Positions 47,310-64,000 of a stretch of 64,000 nt of DNA are shown here, one piece after another. Each line of letters opens with the position of its first letter. Positions within the stretch are counted from its first letter, which is position 1. The stretch covers positions 1,014,158-1,078,157 of the forward strand of contig NZ_JAENJH010000001.1 of the NCBI RefSeq assembly GCF_016595675.1, given 5' to 3'. This DNA comes from Prauserella cavernicola. GTDB lineage: Bacteria > Actinomycetota > Actinomycetes > Mycobacteriales > Pseudonocardiaceae. The position numbers and the translations under genes were made by a program. The notes beneath the pieces were generated by a model. It did not search any database, was not told the origin of the DNA, and saw only the letters and a program-made list of their open reading frames with translations.

Positions 47310-50300
47310 TCAATCCGGTTCGGGCAACTCGCCGGAGACCGTCGACACGCTCGCGGCCAGGTGCGCGCTCAGCTCGTCGAGCACCCGCCCGGCCTCGGCC
47401 TCGGTGAACGCGTCGGTGCGGAACGCGAGCCGCAGGTGCAGCCGCCTGCCCGGTGTGACCCACAGCGAGAGCGCGTAGTGCATGTTGTCCCAGCCGCTCA
47501 CCCCGGTGACCCGCGGGCCGTCCCCGCTCTCGCCCGAGGAGCCGCCCGCGGGGAAGTTCTCGAACACCACCACGGTGTCGAACAGCTCGCGATGCCCCGT
47601 CAGTTCGGCGATCCGGCGCGCGCCGAGGTGGTGGTGCTCCAGAGTCGCCACGTGCGCGGCGTGCAGGTCGGCCAGCGGCGCCGAGGTGCGCACACGCACA
47701 GGCACCGTCTCCACGAACAGTCCCGGTGTGCGGTCCGCTCCGGCCAGCTCGGCCGGCCTGCCCGACACCACCGCGCCCATCACGACGTCGCTGGTCCCGG
47801 TGCGCGCGGCCAGCACCTTCGCCCACGCCGCCTGCACGACCGTGCTGAGCGTGACACCGGAATCGCGGGCCAGCGTGCCCAGCCGCGCGGTGACCTCCTC
47901 GGGTACCTCCAGCACCCGCTGCGCGGGCGCCGAGGGCAGCGTCCGCGGCACCTCCGGTGCGACGAGTGTCGGCCCGGCGAGGCCGCGCAGCTGCTCGCCC
48001 CACACACGTTCGGCGGTCGCGGTGTCCTGTCCGGCGCGCCACGCCAGGACATCGCGGTACGGACGGCCCGGTGAGGGCTCGAGCCCGTGGTAGGCGCGGA
48101 GCAGCTCCGCGATCACCAGCGACGTCGACCAGCCGTCGAGCACGAGGTGGTGCGAGGTGAGCACCAGCCGGTGCGTGCCGGGGCCCGTACGGGCGAGCAC
48201 GAACCGCACTGGCGGCGGATCCGCGAGGTCCACGGGCATCCCGCGCTCGGCGAGCGTCAGGGCCCTCGGATCGGCTCCCGCCAGGTCCACCTCCCGCCAG
48301 GGCACGGGTGGCGCGGCGGGCACCACCGCCACCGGCTCGCCGCCCGCCGTGCGGGTGAACGCCGTGCGCAGGGTGGGTTGCCCGCGCACCAGCTCCTCCG
48401 CCGCGCGCCGCAGCCGCGCCGGGTCGAGCTCTCCGGCGAGATCGAGGACCAGCTGCACCGTGTAGACGGAGTGGCCGACCTCGCCGAGCTCGGCCTGCTC
48501 GAACACCACGCGCTGGAACGGCGTCTGGGGCCACACGTCGGCCACCGCGCCGAACCGGCGACCCAGAGCGTCCACATCGGACTGCGGGAGGCTCACGAGC
48601 GGGAAGTCGGACGGCGTGTGCCCGCCGAGCTCCCGCGTGGTCGCGAGCACGCGCAGCACCTGGAACCACAACTCGGCGATCTCCGCGACGTCGTCCTCGC
48701 CGAGGATCCCGCTCGCGTAGGACCACGTGGCGACCAGCTCGGGACCCGCGTCGCGGTCGGCGGTCAGCGCGTTGACCTCCAGCACGTGTTCCAGCGGCAT
48801 GTCCGGGTCCAGCGCCCCGCCGAGCGGCGCCGCCTCGGGTGCCGGGCTCCACGGTTCGCCGGAGGCCGCGCCACCGAACCGGCCGAGGTAGTTGAACCCG
48901 ATCCGGGGCTTGTCGTGACGGATCAGCGCCGGTTCCTCGCACACGTAGCGGAGCAGGCCGAAACCGATGCCGCCGTCGGGCACGGTGCGCAGCCGGTCCT
49001 TGACCCGCTTGACCACGGCGCCCAGTGCGGCCCCGCCCGCCAGCGCGTCGTCCACCTCGTCGTCGGCGACCTCGAGCGCCACCGGATAGACGCTGGTGAA
49101 CCAACCGACCGTGCGGGAGAGGTCCGCTCCGGCCACCACCTGCTCCTCGCGGCCGTGGCCCTCCAGCTCGACGAGCACCGACCCGGCGCCCGCCTGGCCG
49201 CGCTTGCGCCGCCACGCCGAGACCGCGACGGCGAGCCCGCCGAGCAGCACGTCGTTGACGCCACCGTGGAACGCGGAGGGGATGTCGGTGAGCAGCGGGC
49301 GGGTGAGTTCGGCAGGCAGCGTGACCGTGTGCGTTCCCAGGCTCCGCACCGTGTCTGCCACGGGGTCGAGATCACGCTCGCCGAGCGCGGCGTCACCGGC
49401 CGAGAGCATGCCCTCCCACAGCTCCAGTTCCGTGGCCCGAGCGCGGGCCTGCTCTGTGAGCCCGTTCGCCCAGCTGCGCCACGACGTTCCCGTGCGCGGC
49501 AGCACCGGCACGACCGGCACGACCGGAGCCGACTGCACCACGGACCAGGCGTGCGCGAGGTCCGCGCTCAGCACCCGCCAGGAGACACCGTCGACGGCGA
49601 TGTGGTGCACAGCGAGCAGCAACCGGCCCTGACGGCCGGGCCCCGCGTCGAACCAGACCGCACGCACGAGTTCGCCACGCGAGGGATCGAGCGAGTCGAA
49701 CGCCGTGCGCGCATGATCCGCCAGCGTGTCGCGCAGCGCGCGCTCGTCGAGCGCACCGGTACTCACCACGCTGAGCACGTCCTGCGCACGCACCGTGCCC
49801 GGCTCGCCGATCTCCATCGTCACGCCGTCGGCCGCGAGCCGGGCGCGCAGGACATCGTGCCGGTCGAGCACGGCCCGCAGGCTCACCTCGAGTGCGGCGC
49901 GGTCCGCGCCCTCGGGCGTGCGCAGCAGCATCGACTGCGCGAACCGCGACGGCATCGGGCCGTGTTCGGCGAAGCGGCGCAGCATCGGTGACGGCGCCAC
50001 GGTGCCCAGTGCCGCGTCCGGGGACTCCTCCACGGCCGCCGCGTCGTCGGCGATCTCCTCGGCCAGTTCGGCGATCCCGGCCACGGTCCTGCCCTCGAAC
50101 ACCTGCCGCGGCGTCACACGCAGACCCGCCGTCCGCGCGCGGCTGGTGAGCTGAATGGACACGATGCTGTCGCCGCCGAGCGCGAAGAAGTCGTCGTCGG
50201 CGCCCACCGACGGCACGCCGAGGATGTCGGCGAACAGCCCGGCCAGCACCTGTTCCCCGCCCTCGCGGGGCGGGCGGCCGCTCGGCAGCGCGGTGAGATC

Positions 50301-53300
50301 CGGTGCGGGCAGCGCCGCGCGGTCGACCTTGCCGTTGGTGGTGACCGGCAACTCCTCGAGTGACACCAGCGCGGCGGGGACGAGGTAGTCGGGCAGCACG
50401 TCCGAGAGCTCCCGGCGCAGCGCGGTGACGTCCACTGTGGACCCGTGTTCGGGCACCACGTAGCCGACGAGCCTGCGCACACCGGGCTGGTCCTCGCGCA
50501 CCACCACCACGGCCTGCGCGACGCCGTCGCCGGCCGCGATGGCGGCCTCGACCTCACCCGGCTCGATCCGGAACCCGCGCAGTTTCACCTGGTCGTCGGC
50601 GCGACCGAGAAAGTCCAGGTCTCCCGAGCCGAGCCAGCGCACCCGGTCGCCGGTGCGGTACAGCCGCGCCCCGGGTTCACCGAACGGGTCGGGGACGAAC
50701 CGCCCCGCCGTCAGCGCGGGCTGCCCGAGGTAGCCGCGCGCGAGCCCGGCTCCGCCGAGGTACAGCTCCCCCGCGACGCCCTCCGGCACCACCCGCAGGA
50801 ACTCGTCGAGCACGTAGGCCCGCACGCCGGGATCGGGCCTGCCGATGGGCACCGGGCCCGCGTGGTCGTCGCCACGGATCCACGTCGTCGAGTTCACCGT
50901 GGCCTCGGTGGGACCGTAGAAGTTGACGAGCCGCCTGCCGCCGAAGCGCTCCACCAGTTCGGCGGGCATGCGCTCGGCGCCGACGGCGAGCGTCGCCCTC
51001 TCCGGCAGCGCGCAGTGGGCGGGCAGGGCGCCGATGAACGACGGCGGCACGTTCACCGCCGTGACGTCGTGCTCGCGCAGGTAATCGGTGAACGGCTCGC
51101 CGGGCACCCGGACGTCGTCGGTCGCGAGCACCAGGGTGCCGCCGGAGGTCAGCGGGTTCATCAGCTGCCAGAACGCCAGGTCGAAGCTCACTGACACGAA
51201 GTGCAGCAGGCGGATCGGCTGGTCGCGATACACCTGGTGCTGCAGCTCCCGCAGCTTCACCACGCCCTCGTGCGAGACGACGACGCCCTTCGGCGTGCCC
51301 GTGGAGCCCGACGTGTAGATCACGTAGGCCGCGTTGTGCACCCGCAGCGGCGCGAGGCGATCGCCGTCGCCGACCGGGTCAGGTCGCTGCGCCGCGATCC
51401 ATGCCGCGTCGTCGCCGTCGAGCACGATGCGGCGCCCGCCTGGCAGATCGCCGGTGCGCTCGGCCAGTTCGGTAACGGTCACGAGCGCGACCGGGCCCGC
51501 GTCGGCGAGCATCGTCGCGATGCGCTCGTCCGGGTACGCCGGGTCGACGGGCAGGTACGCGGCGCCGGACTGGAGCACCGCGAGCAGCGCCACCACCATC
51601 TCGGTCTGCCGCGGCACGGCCACGGCGACCACGCGCTCGGGTCCGGCTCCGGTCTCGATCAGCGCGCGGGCGAGCCGGTGGACCCGCGCGGCCAGGTCGG
51701 CGTAGCTCACCTCGGTTCCGGCGCACACCAGTGCGGTGCTCTCCGGTGAGCGCCGCGCCTGCGCGGTGACCAGGTCGGGCAGCGTCGCGGGAGGCGGGAC
51801 GGGACCGCCGTCGCCGAGCGCGAGCAGCCGCGTGCGCTCGCCGTCGCCGAGCAGGTCGATCCGGCTCAGCGGCGACTCCGGTGCGGCGGCGACCGCCGCG
51901 CACAGCCGTTCCAGGCAGCGGGCGAGCCGCCGCGCGGTGGCGGCGTCGAACAGGGCGGTGCGGTAGTTCACCGCACCGGTGACGGCCTCGTCGCGCCGGT
52001 CGGTGCAGATGAACGTCAGGTCGAACCGCGCGATCTCGTCGGGCGCCGTGACCCCGGAGGTCTCCAGCCCTGGCAGCCCGAACCGCTCGCCGTCGCGGTG
52101 CTGGTACACGACCATCGCCTGGAACAGCGGGTGCCGGGCCAGCGAGCGCTGCGCGCCCACCGCGTCCACGACCCGCTCGAACGGCACGTCCTGGTGCGCG
52201 TAGGCGGCGAGGTTGGTCTCGCGCACCCGGCCGAGCAGCTCGCGGAAACCCGGGTCACCGGCGAGGTCGGTGCGCAGCACGAGGGTGTTGACGAAGAAGC
52301 CCACGACGTCGTCCAGCGCCTCGTCGGTACGGCCGGCGACCGGCACGCCGAGCGAGATGTCGGTGCCCGCGCCGAAACCGTGCAGCAGCGCGCCGATGGC
52401 GGCCTGCAGCACCATGAACACACTCGCGCCGGACTCGGTGGCCAGCTCGCGCAGCCGCGCGCTGGTCGTCTCGTCCAGCCGGAACGGCACCGCGGCGCCG
52501 CGGGTGTCGGCGACGGCGGGCCTCGGGTGGTCCCTCGGCAGCTCCAGTTCCTCCGGCAGGCCGTCGAGCGTCTCGCGCCAGTACGCGATCTGCCGGGCGA
52601 GCAGACTGTCCGGATCGGACTCGTCGCCGAGCAGTTCCCGTTGCCACAGTGCGTAGTCCGCGTACTGCACCGGCAGCGGGGCGAACTCGGGCTCACCGCC
52701 GGCACACCGCGCGGCGTAGGCCCGGCCGAGATCGCGCAGCAGGGGCGCGGCCGACCACTCGTCGGCCGCGATGTGGTGCACCAACAGCAGCAGCACGGAC
52801 TCCTCGGGGCCGAGCCGGAAGACCCAGGCCCGCAGTGGGATCTCCGCACCCAGGTCGAACCGGTGGCGCGCGGCCTCGGCGAGCCGGTCCGCGAGCACCT
52901 CCTCCGAGACGTCCACCACCGGGCACCCCGGGTCCGCTTCGGACGAGGGCAGCACGCGCTGCGCGGAGCGGCCGTCGTGCTCGGCGAACACGGTGCGCAG
53001 GCTCTCGTGCCTGTCCACGACGTCGGCCAGTGCCGCGCGCAGCGCCTCGGCGTCGAGCCGCCCGTGCAGGCGGGCCGCGAGCGGGATGTTGTAGGTGGGG
53101 TCGGGACCGTGGAGCCGGTCGAAGAACCACAGCCGTCGCTGAGCCGACGACAGCGGGATCTCGGCGGGCCGGGGTTTCGCCTCCAGGGCGGGCCGGGCCT
53201 GCTCGGCCGGGCCCGCCAGCGCAGCCGCGAGCCCGGCGACGGTCGGGCGGTCGAACAGGTCCCGCAGCGGCACCTCCCGGCTGAGCACCGTCCGGATGCG

Positions 53301-56300
53301 CGAGAGCAGCCGCGTGGCCAGCAGTGAATGGCCGCCGAGCTCGAAGAAGCTCTCGTCGGACCCGGGCGGTGCGATACCGAGCACCTCGCCGAACAGCGAC
53401 GCGAGCAGTTGCTCGAGCCCGCCGCGCGGTGCCTGCGCCGAGCCGACGCCGAACCGGGGCGCGGGCAGGGCGGCACGGTCGAGCTTGCCGTGCGGGGTCA
53501 GGGGCAGCGCGTCGAGCACCGTGATCGAGGCGGGCACCTGGTGGGCGGGCAACGTCGCGGCGAGGTGTTCCCGCAGCGCCGACGGATCGCACTCGCCGCG
53601 ACCGGACGGCACGACGTAGGCCGCCAGCTTCCGGTCGCCGGCGGTGTCCTCGCGGTCGATCACCACGCCGTGCGCCACGGCGGGGTGCCGCAGCAGCACG
53701 GCCTCGATCTCGCCGAGCTCCACCCGGAAGCCGCGGATCTTGACCTGCCCGTCGGAGCGGCCCACGTACTCCAGTTCACCGCCGTTGTTCCAGCGCACCA
53801 GATCGCCCGTGCGGTAGAGCCGCGAGCCCGTGCCACCGAAGGGATCGGGCACGAACCGCGTGGCCGTGAGGCCCGGCCGGTCGAGATACCCGCGTGCGAG
53901 GCCGGTGCCGCCCGCGTACAGCTCGCCCAGCACGCCGGGCGGCACCGGGCGCAGGTGCTCGTCGAGCGCGTAGACGGTCGTGTTCTCCACCGGCAGCCCG
54001 ATCGGCACGCGCGTCGCCGCGGCGTCGGGGCGGCACCGGCTGAGCGTGATGTCCACGGTGGTCTCGGTGGGACCGTAGGAGTTGAACATCGGCCGCGTGG
54101 CGGCGAAGCGATCCACGAGGTCCGGGGTGCACGCCTCCCCCGCGACGATCACCGTCGCGTTCGCCGGGAGCTCGCCGGGGATGGACGCCAGCGCGGCGGG
54201 CGGCAGCGTGAGATGCGTGATGCCGTGTTCGGCCACGAACGCCTCCAGCGGCTCGCCGAGCCGGTGCTCGTCGGGCACCAGCACCAGGGTCCCGCCGCCG
54301 AGCAGTCCCATGCACAGCTCCCACATCGCGGTGTCGAAGCTGAGCGAGGCGAACTGCAGCACCCGCGAGTCCGGTCCGGTGCCGAACGCGTTCGCCATCG
54401 TCGTCGCGAGGCTGGGCACCCCGGCGTGGGTCACGACGACGCCCTTGGGCGTGCCCGTGGAGCCGGACGTGTAGATCACGTACGCGGGGTGAGCGGGCCG
54501 CAGCGGTGCCGTGCGCTCGGTGTCGCTGAGGTCGTCGCCGGACAGCGACGCGACCCATTCGGCGGTGGCCGGGTCGTCGAGCAGCAGCGCCGGGGCGACG
54601 TCGGCGCTCAGCGCGGCGTCGGTGGTGCGGGTGAGCACGGCGGCGGGCTCGGAGTCCCACAGCAGATAGCTGATCCGTTCGGCCGGGTAGGACGGGTCGA
54701 CGGGCAGGTAGGTGCCACCCGCCTTCATCGTGGCGAGCGCGGCGACCAGCGCGTCTGCCGAGCGCGGCAGCGCGACGGCGACCGTGTCCTCCGGTCCGAT
54801 GCCGCGGGCGACGAGGGCGCGGGCGAGCCGGTTGGCGCGGGCGTTGAGCTCCGGGTAGCCGAGCGCGCCGTCCTCGGACTCCACCGCCACCGCACCGTCG
54901 GCGGCCTCGCGGACGCGCTGCTCGAACAGCGCGGGCAGGGTCGCATCGGGAACCGGGTGCGCGGTGTCGTTGCGCCGGGTCAGCAGCTCCTCGCGGTCGT
55001 CGACCGACAGCGCGTCGAGCCGGGCCAGCGGGGTGGCGGGCGCGGCGAGCGCCGCGGTGAGCAGCGTGTCGAGCGCCGAGGCGATCCGCTCGGCCGTCTC
55101 GGTGTCGAACTGGTCGGTGCTGTAGTTGAGGGCGCCGTCCACACCGTCGGCTCCGGCTCGTTCGACGAACGAGAACGTGAGGTCGAACTTCGCGGACCCG
55201 GTGCGCGCGGCGAGCGGTTCGGCGGCCAGCCCCGGCAGACCGGGCAGCGGGCGCGACCTGTGCTCGTAGGTGATACCGACCTGGAACAGCGGATGACGCG
55301 ACACCGAGCGCGCGGGGTTGAGGATCTCGACGAGCCGTTCGAAGGGCACGTCCTGGTGGGCGTAGGCGGCGAGATTCTTCTCCCGGACCCGCCCGATCAG
55401 CTCCCGCAGCGACGGGTCGCCGGAGAGGTCGGTGCGCAGCACCAGCGTGTTGACGAAGAACCCGACGACCTCGTCCAGCGCCTCGTCGGAGCGACCGGCA
55501 ACCGGGGACCCCAACGGGACATCGGTTCCAGCACCCAGACGCGACAGCACCGCAGCGACCCCGGCCTGCAACACCATGAACACGCTGGCGCCGCCGTCCA
55601 CGGCGAGCTTGCGCGCGCGGCGGTGCGCGGCGGCGGACAGGTGCAGCGGCACCGACGCGCCGCGGTAGGTGGCCGTCGCGGGCCTCGGCCGGTCGCGAGG
55701 CAGGGCGAGCTCGTCGGGAATGCCGTCGAGCGCCTCGCGCCAGTACGCGGCCTGCTGGGACACCAGACTGTCCGGATCGGACTCGTCCCCGAGCAGTTCT
55801 CGTTGCCACAGTGCGTAGTCCGCGTACTGCACCGGCAACGGAGTCCAGCCGGGCTCCACGCCGGACGCCCGGGCGCCGTATGCCTCGCCGAGGTCGCGCA
55901 GCAGTGGTCCTGCCGACCACTCGTCGGCGGCGATGTGGTGCACCAGCAGCACCACCACGGACTCCTCCGCCGACTCGCGCAGCACCCAGCAGCGCACGGG
56001 AATCTCGGCGGCCACATCGAACTCGTGGCGGACCACCTCGGTCAGCCGCTCCGGTACCTGGCCGGGGGCGCAAGGCAGTTCGATCAGCTCCGGACTCGCC
56101 TCGGCCGGGTCCAGGATCACCTGGCGGGCCACCCCGCCCGACTCGGCGAACACCGTGCGCAGGCTCTCGTGGCGGGCCACCACGTCCGCCAGCGCCGACC
56201 GCAACGCCCCCGTGTCGAGCTCACCCCGCATCCGCGCCACCAACGGCACGTTGTACGCCGAACCCAGACCCTCCAACCGATCCAGGAACCACAACCGCCG

Positions 56301-59300
56301 CTGCGCGAACGACACCGGCACCACCTCAGGCCGCACCCCCGCCACCAACGCGGGCCGCGCCGGGCCGCCGTGGTCGAGCAGGGCCGCCAGGCCCGCCACC
56401 GTGGGCGCGTCGAACACCGCGCGCACGGGCAGGTCGGTACCGAACGCCGCGCGGACGCGGCTGAGCAGGCGCACGGCCAGCAGCGAGTGCCCGCCGTGCT
56501 CGAAGAAGTCGTCGCCGACACCGATCTCGTCGCGGCCCAGTACCTCGGCGAACAGCGCGGTGAGCAGCTCCTCCTGCGGTGTGCGGGGAGCTCGACCGCT
56601 CGCCGGACGCCGCGCCGGACGGGCGGCCAGTGCCTTGCGGTCCAGTTTCCCGTTGCTGTTCAGCGGAAGTTCGTCCAGGTGCTCGATCGAGGCGGGCACG
56701 AGGTAGGCGGGCAGCAGGCCGCCGACGTGCGCGGCGAGGTCGCTCTCCGGCACCCCGGCCTCGGCGACGACGTACGCGGCGAGCCCGCCGAGGCCGTCCG
56801 GCACCACGGCCGCACGCCGCACCGCGGGGTGGCTCAGCAGCGCCGACTCCACCTCGCCGAGCTCTACCCGGAACCCGCGGACCTTCACCTGGTCGTCGTC
56901 GCGGCCCAGGAACTCCAGCAGACCATCGTGATTCCAGCGCGCGATGTCGCCGGTGCGGTACAGCCGTGCGCCGGGCGGCCCGAAAGGATCCGGCACGAAC
57001 CGCTCCGCCGTCAGCGCCGCGCGGCCCCGGTATCCGTGCGCGATGCCGTTGCCGCCGAGGTACAGCTGGCCGGGCACGCCATCGGGGCACGGCGTGAGCG
57101 TGCCGTCGAGCACGTAGGCGCTCGCCTCACCGATCGGCGAGCCGATGGGCGGCGCCGACTCGAGCGGGGCGCCGTCGGCGAACCAGGCCGTGGCGTACAC
57201 GGTGGCCTCGGTGGGCCCGTAGATGTTGCCGAGCCGCGCCTCCGGCCATCGCTGCGCCAGCCGGGCGAGCAGTTCCCTCGGCAGTGCCTCGCCCGCGAGC
57301 ACGATCGACCGGGTGCGCAGCGACACCGGTTCGGCCAGCAGCGCCTCGAACACCGAGGGCACACCGCTGACCAGGTCGAACTCCCACTCGTGACCGGGGT
57401 GCTCGGTGAGTTCGAGCAGGTCACGGACGAGCTCGATCGAGCCGCCGCTCAGCAGCGGCGCGAAGATCTCGAACACCGACACGTCGAAGTTGAGTGACGT
57501 CGACGCCAGCACCCGGCCGAGCCCGGCCGCACCGAACTCGGCGGCCGCCCAGCTCACGAGCCCGGCGACGTTGCGGTGGCTCACCACCACGCCCTTGGGT
57601 TTTCCGGTGGAGCCGGACGTGTAGATGGAGTACGCCGGATGCTCCGGCCACAGTGGACGGACTCGCTCGGCGGCGGTGACCGGGTCCGGTACGTATCCGT
57701 CAAGCTCGGCGAGCCGCGACGACGGCGTGTCGCCGGAGCCGGTGAGTTCGCCGTCGCGGATCAGCAGCCGGGGGCGTGCGTCGGTGAGCGTGAACGCGAT
57801 CCGCTCGGCCGGGTGGGCGGGGTCGATCGGGAGGTACGCCGCACCGGCCGTGAGAACGCCGAACAGCACGGCGATCAGCTCCGGCGTGCGCGGCCGCGCG
57901 ACGGCGACGGTGTCGCCCGGCCCGACGCCCTGGGCGATCAGGGCGCGCGCGAGCCGGTTGGCGCGAGCGCTCAGTTCGGCGTAGGTCCACAGCTCACCGT
58001 CTGGCGTGCGCACGGCGACAGCCCCGGGAGTGCGCTGGACCTGCTCGGCGAACAGCTGCGGCACGGTCGAGTCCGGGACCCCGGTGCGCGGTCCCCTGCC
58101 GCGGGCGAGCACTTCCGCGCGGCGCGGCTCGTCCAGCACGCCGAGGGCGCCGACCCGGTGCTCCGGATCGGCCAGTGCCGCGTCCAGCACGGCGCGCAGC
58201 CCCGCCGTCAGGTCCTCGACCAGCCGTGCCGACAGCCGGTCGGGCCGGTACTTCAGCCGCAGCCGCAGCGTCTGCCCGGGAATCGCCAGCACGGTGAGGG
58301 GGTAGTGCGTGGCGTCACGGCCCGCGACCGAGGTGATCGCCGGGTGGTCGCTCTGCGCGTCCCCACCGGGCTTGTCCTGTTCCAGCGGGTAGTTCTCCAT
58401 CACGAAGAGGCTGTCGAACAGCTCGCCCGTGCCCGCGGCGCCCTGGATGCGGGCGAGGCCGAGGTGCTGGTGGTCGAGCAACTCGGCCTGCTCGGCCTGC
58501 GTGCGCTCGCACAGCGCGCGGAAAGTCTCCCCCGGCGCGAGCCGCACCCGCACCGGCACGGTGTTGACGAACAGCCCCGGCATCGACTCACTGCCGCGCA
58601 GCTGCGGCGGCCTGCCCGAGACGGTGTTGCCGAACACCACGTCGCGGCGGCCGGTGAAGCGGCCCAGCACCACACCCCACACCGCCTGCACCACACCGGC
58701 GACGGTCAGCCGCCGCTCACGCGCGAACGCGTGCAGCCGCTCCGTACCCGCCTGCCCGAGGTCGACGGTCAGCTCCTCCGGCCGCACCACGCCCGAGGAG
58801 GAATCCGCCGGGGCCAGCACCGTGGGTTCGGTGACGCCGCGCAGCGCCTCGCGCCAGCGGGCGATGGCCTCGTCGGTGTCCTGACCCGCCAGCCAGGACA
58901 GGTAGTCGCGATAGGGCCGCGGCCGCGGCAGCGTGTCGTCCTCGCCCCCGTAGAGCGCCAGCAGCTCGCGGATCACCAGCGGCAGCGACCAGCCGTCGAG
59001 CACCAGGTGGTGGTGGGTGAACACGAGCCGGTGACGACGGGAACCCAGGCGCAGCACCGCGAACCGCACCAGCGGCGGACGCGCGACGTCGAACGGGCGG
59101 GCCCGTTCCTCCTCCGCGATCGCCGCGGCCCGGCGGCCCGCGTCGACGATGTTGGACAGGTCCTCGGCGCGCCACTCCGGCTCGACGCCCCGCACCACCA
59201 GCTGCACCGGCTCGCCGCTCTTGCGCCTGCGGAAACACGCGCGCAGTACGGCGTGGCGCTCCAGCAGCCGCCCCGCGGCGGCGCGCAGCCGGTCGCCGTC

Positions 59301-59440
59301 GAGCTCACCGGCCAGGTCGATGGCCAGCTGAACGGTGTAGAGGTCCTGCTCGCCCGCCGAGGCGGACTCGGCCGCGTGGAAGAGCAGCCCCTCCTGCAAC
59401 GGCGACAGCGGCAGAATGTCCTCGAGGCCCTGATCGGCGC

Positions 59441-59444
<4 letters not shown>
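47310..59444 (-). CDS. non-ribosomal peptide synthetase, C-A-T-C-A-T-C-A-T-E-C
   Basis: A 4044-residue synthetase. Approximate domains: C1 1-440 (DCL-like, [13 protein letters not shown] and [10 protein letters not shown]), A1 460-940, T1 950-1020 (GGHSLL), C2 1040-1475 (HHIAADEWS), A2 1495-1985, T2 2000-2075, C3 2095-2525 (HHIAADEWS), A3 2555-3035, T3 3050-3120 (GGDSI, the E-linked type), E 3145-3585 ([17 protein letters not shown]), terminal C 3605-4044 (HHLVLDGWS). Specificity residues read by eye: A1 DVFSVAIVYK, A2 DTWTIASVDK, A3 DLWNLVFVNK; I cannot assign these safely. It adds three residues, the last made D, and probably releases through the terminal C domain. ATGA overlap with the upstream NRPS and GGGGAG support ATG 59444. 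Confidence 0.92.
56224..56351 (-). repeat. 128-bp exact repeat, copy 1 (T-C junction of downstream NRPS)
   Basis: Identical base for base to 63870-63997, while flanking sequence diverges. It encodes the start of the C2 domain ([15 protein letters not shown] and onward). The identity across synonymous sites points to recent gene conversion or recombination between modules. Confidence 0.85.

Positions 59445-64000
<4,556 letters not shown>

Noticed and set aside
53328..57497. A 1389-codon frame antisense to the NRPS
   Set aside because: The minus strand encodes clear C, A and T domains throughout, and the plus-strand frame is a repetitive shadow.

Overview
This is a GC-rich actinobacterial chromosome segment. 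Evidence includes strong GC bias at third codon positions, frequent GTG starts, ATGA/GTGA stop-start overlaps, an F420-type (Ddn-like) oxidoreductase, a HelR-type RNA polymerase helicase and large NRPS genes. The style is that of a Pseudonocardiaceae member (Amycolatopsis/Saccharomonospora-like), which is an inference. I see no tRNA, rRNA, CRISPR array, prophage or intact insertion sequence.

Left part (1-17.5 kb): an MFS carrier; a glyoxylate-type pair (hydroxypyruvate isomerase and tartronate semialdehyde reductase); HelR; a Ddn-like protein; and a catabolic locus under a FadR-type GntR repressor. That locus runs as a tight + strand operon: SAF-domain small subunit, UxaA-type large lyase subunit, aldehyde dehydrogenase, MFS permease, beta-hydroxyacid dehydrogenase, D-2-hydroxyacid dehydrogenase and Ldh_2-family dehydrogenase. 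A divergent MatC-like anion permease lies upstream, and an SDR and TetR follow. Three near-identical operator-like repeats sit at the two divergent promoters. The enzyme set matches the SuyAB / SlcC / ComC scheme for sulfolactate, extended by enzymes that could feed in dihydroxypropanesulfonate through sulfolactaldehyde. This is the most interesting hypothesis in the window. A sugar-acid pathway is the main alternative.

Middle part (17.5-34.5 kb): a second catabolic locus with a TRAP transporter plus SDR, divergent from iclR-thiolase-acyl-CoA ligase-tandem DUF296-SDR, with twin IclR-like operators. Next comes an envelope block (GerMN-like lipoprotein, histidine kinase, response regulator, PAP2 phosphatase, M15 carboxypeptidase). 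A third small catabolic locus follows: a DctM-like permease, a small membrane protein, and a fused beta-hydroxyacid dehydrogenase/RraA-like protein, facing an IclR regulator across a symmetric promoter region.

Right part (34.3-64 kb): VanZ-like protein, a 650-base gene-free stretch with strong hairpins, FUSC exporter, GNAT, a repeat-containing secreted protein divergent from a two-component system, and a 23-bp perfect hairpin. Then comes a minus-strand siderophore-type NRPS cluster that continues past the right edge. The assembly line in view is C-A-T-E (serine code, so D-Ser), then C-A-T-C-A-T-C-A-T-E-C with a terminal condensation domain and no integrated thioesterase. Downstream, behind a DmdR/IdeR-like iron box, lies a coupled operon of binding lipoprotein, heterodimeric ABC exporter-type pair, two methyltransferases and a type II thioesterase, so transport and tailoring are probably induced by iron starvation.
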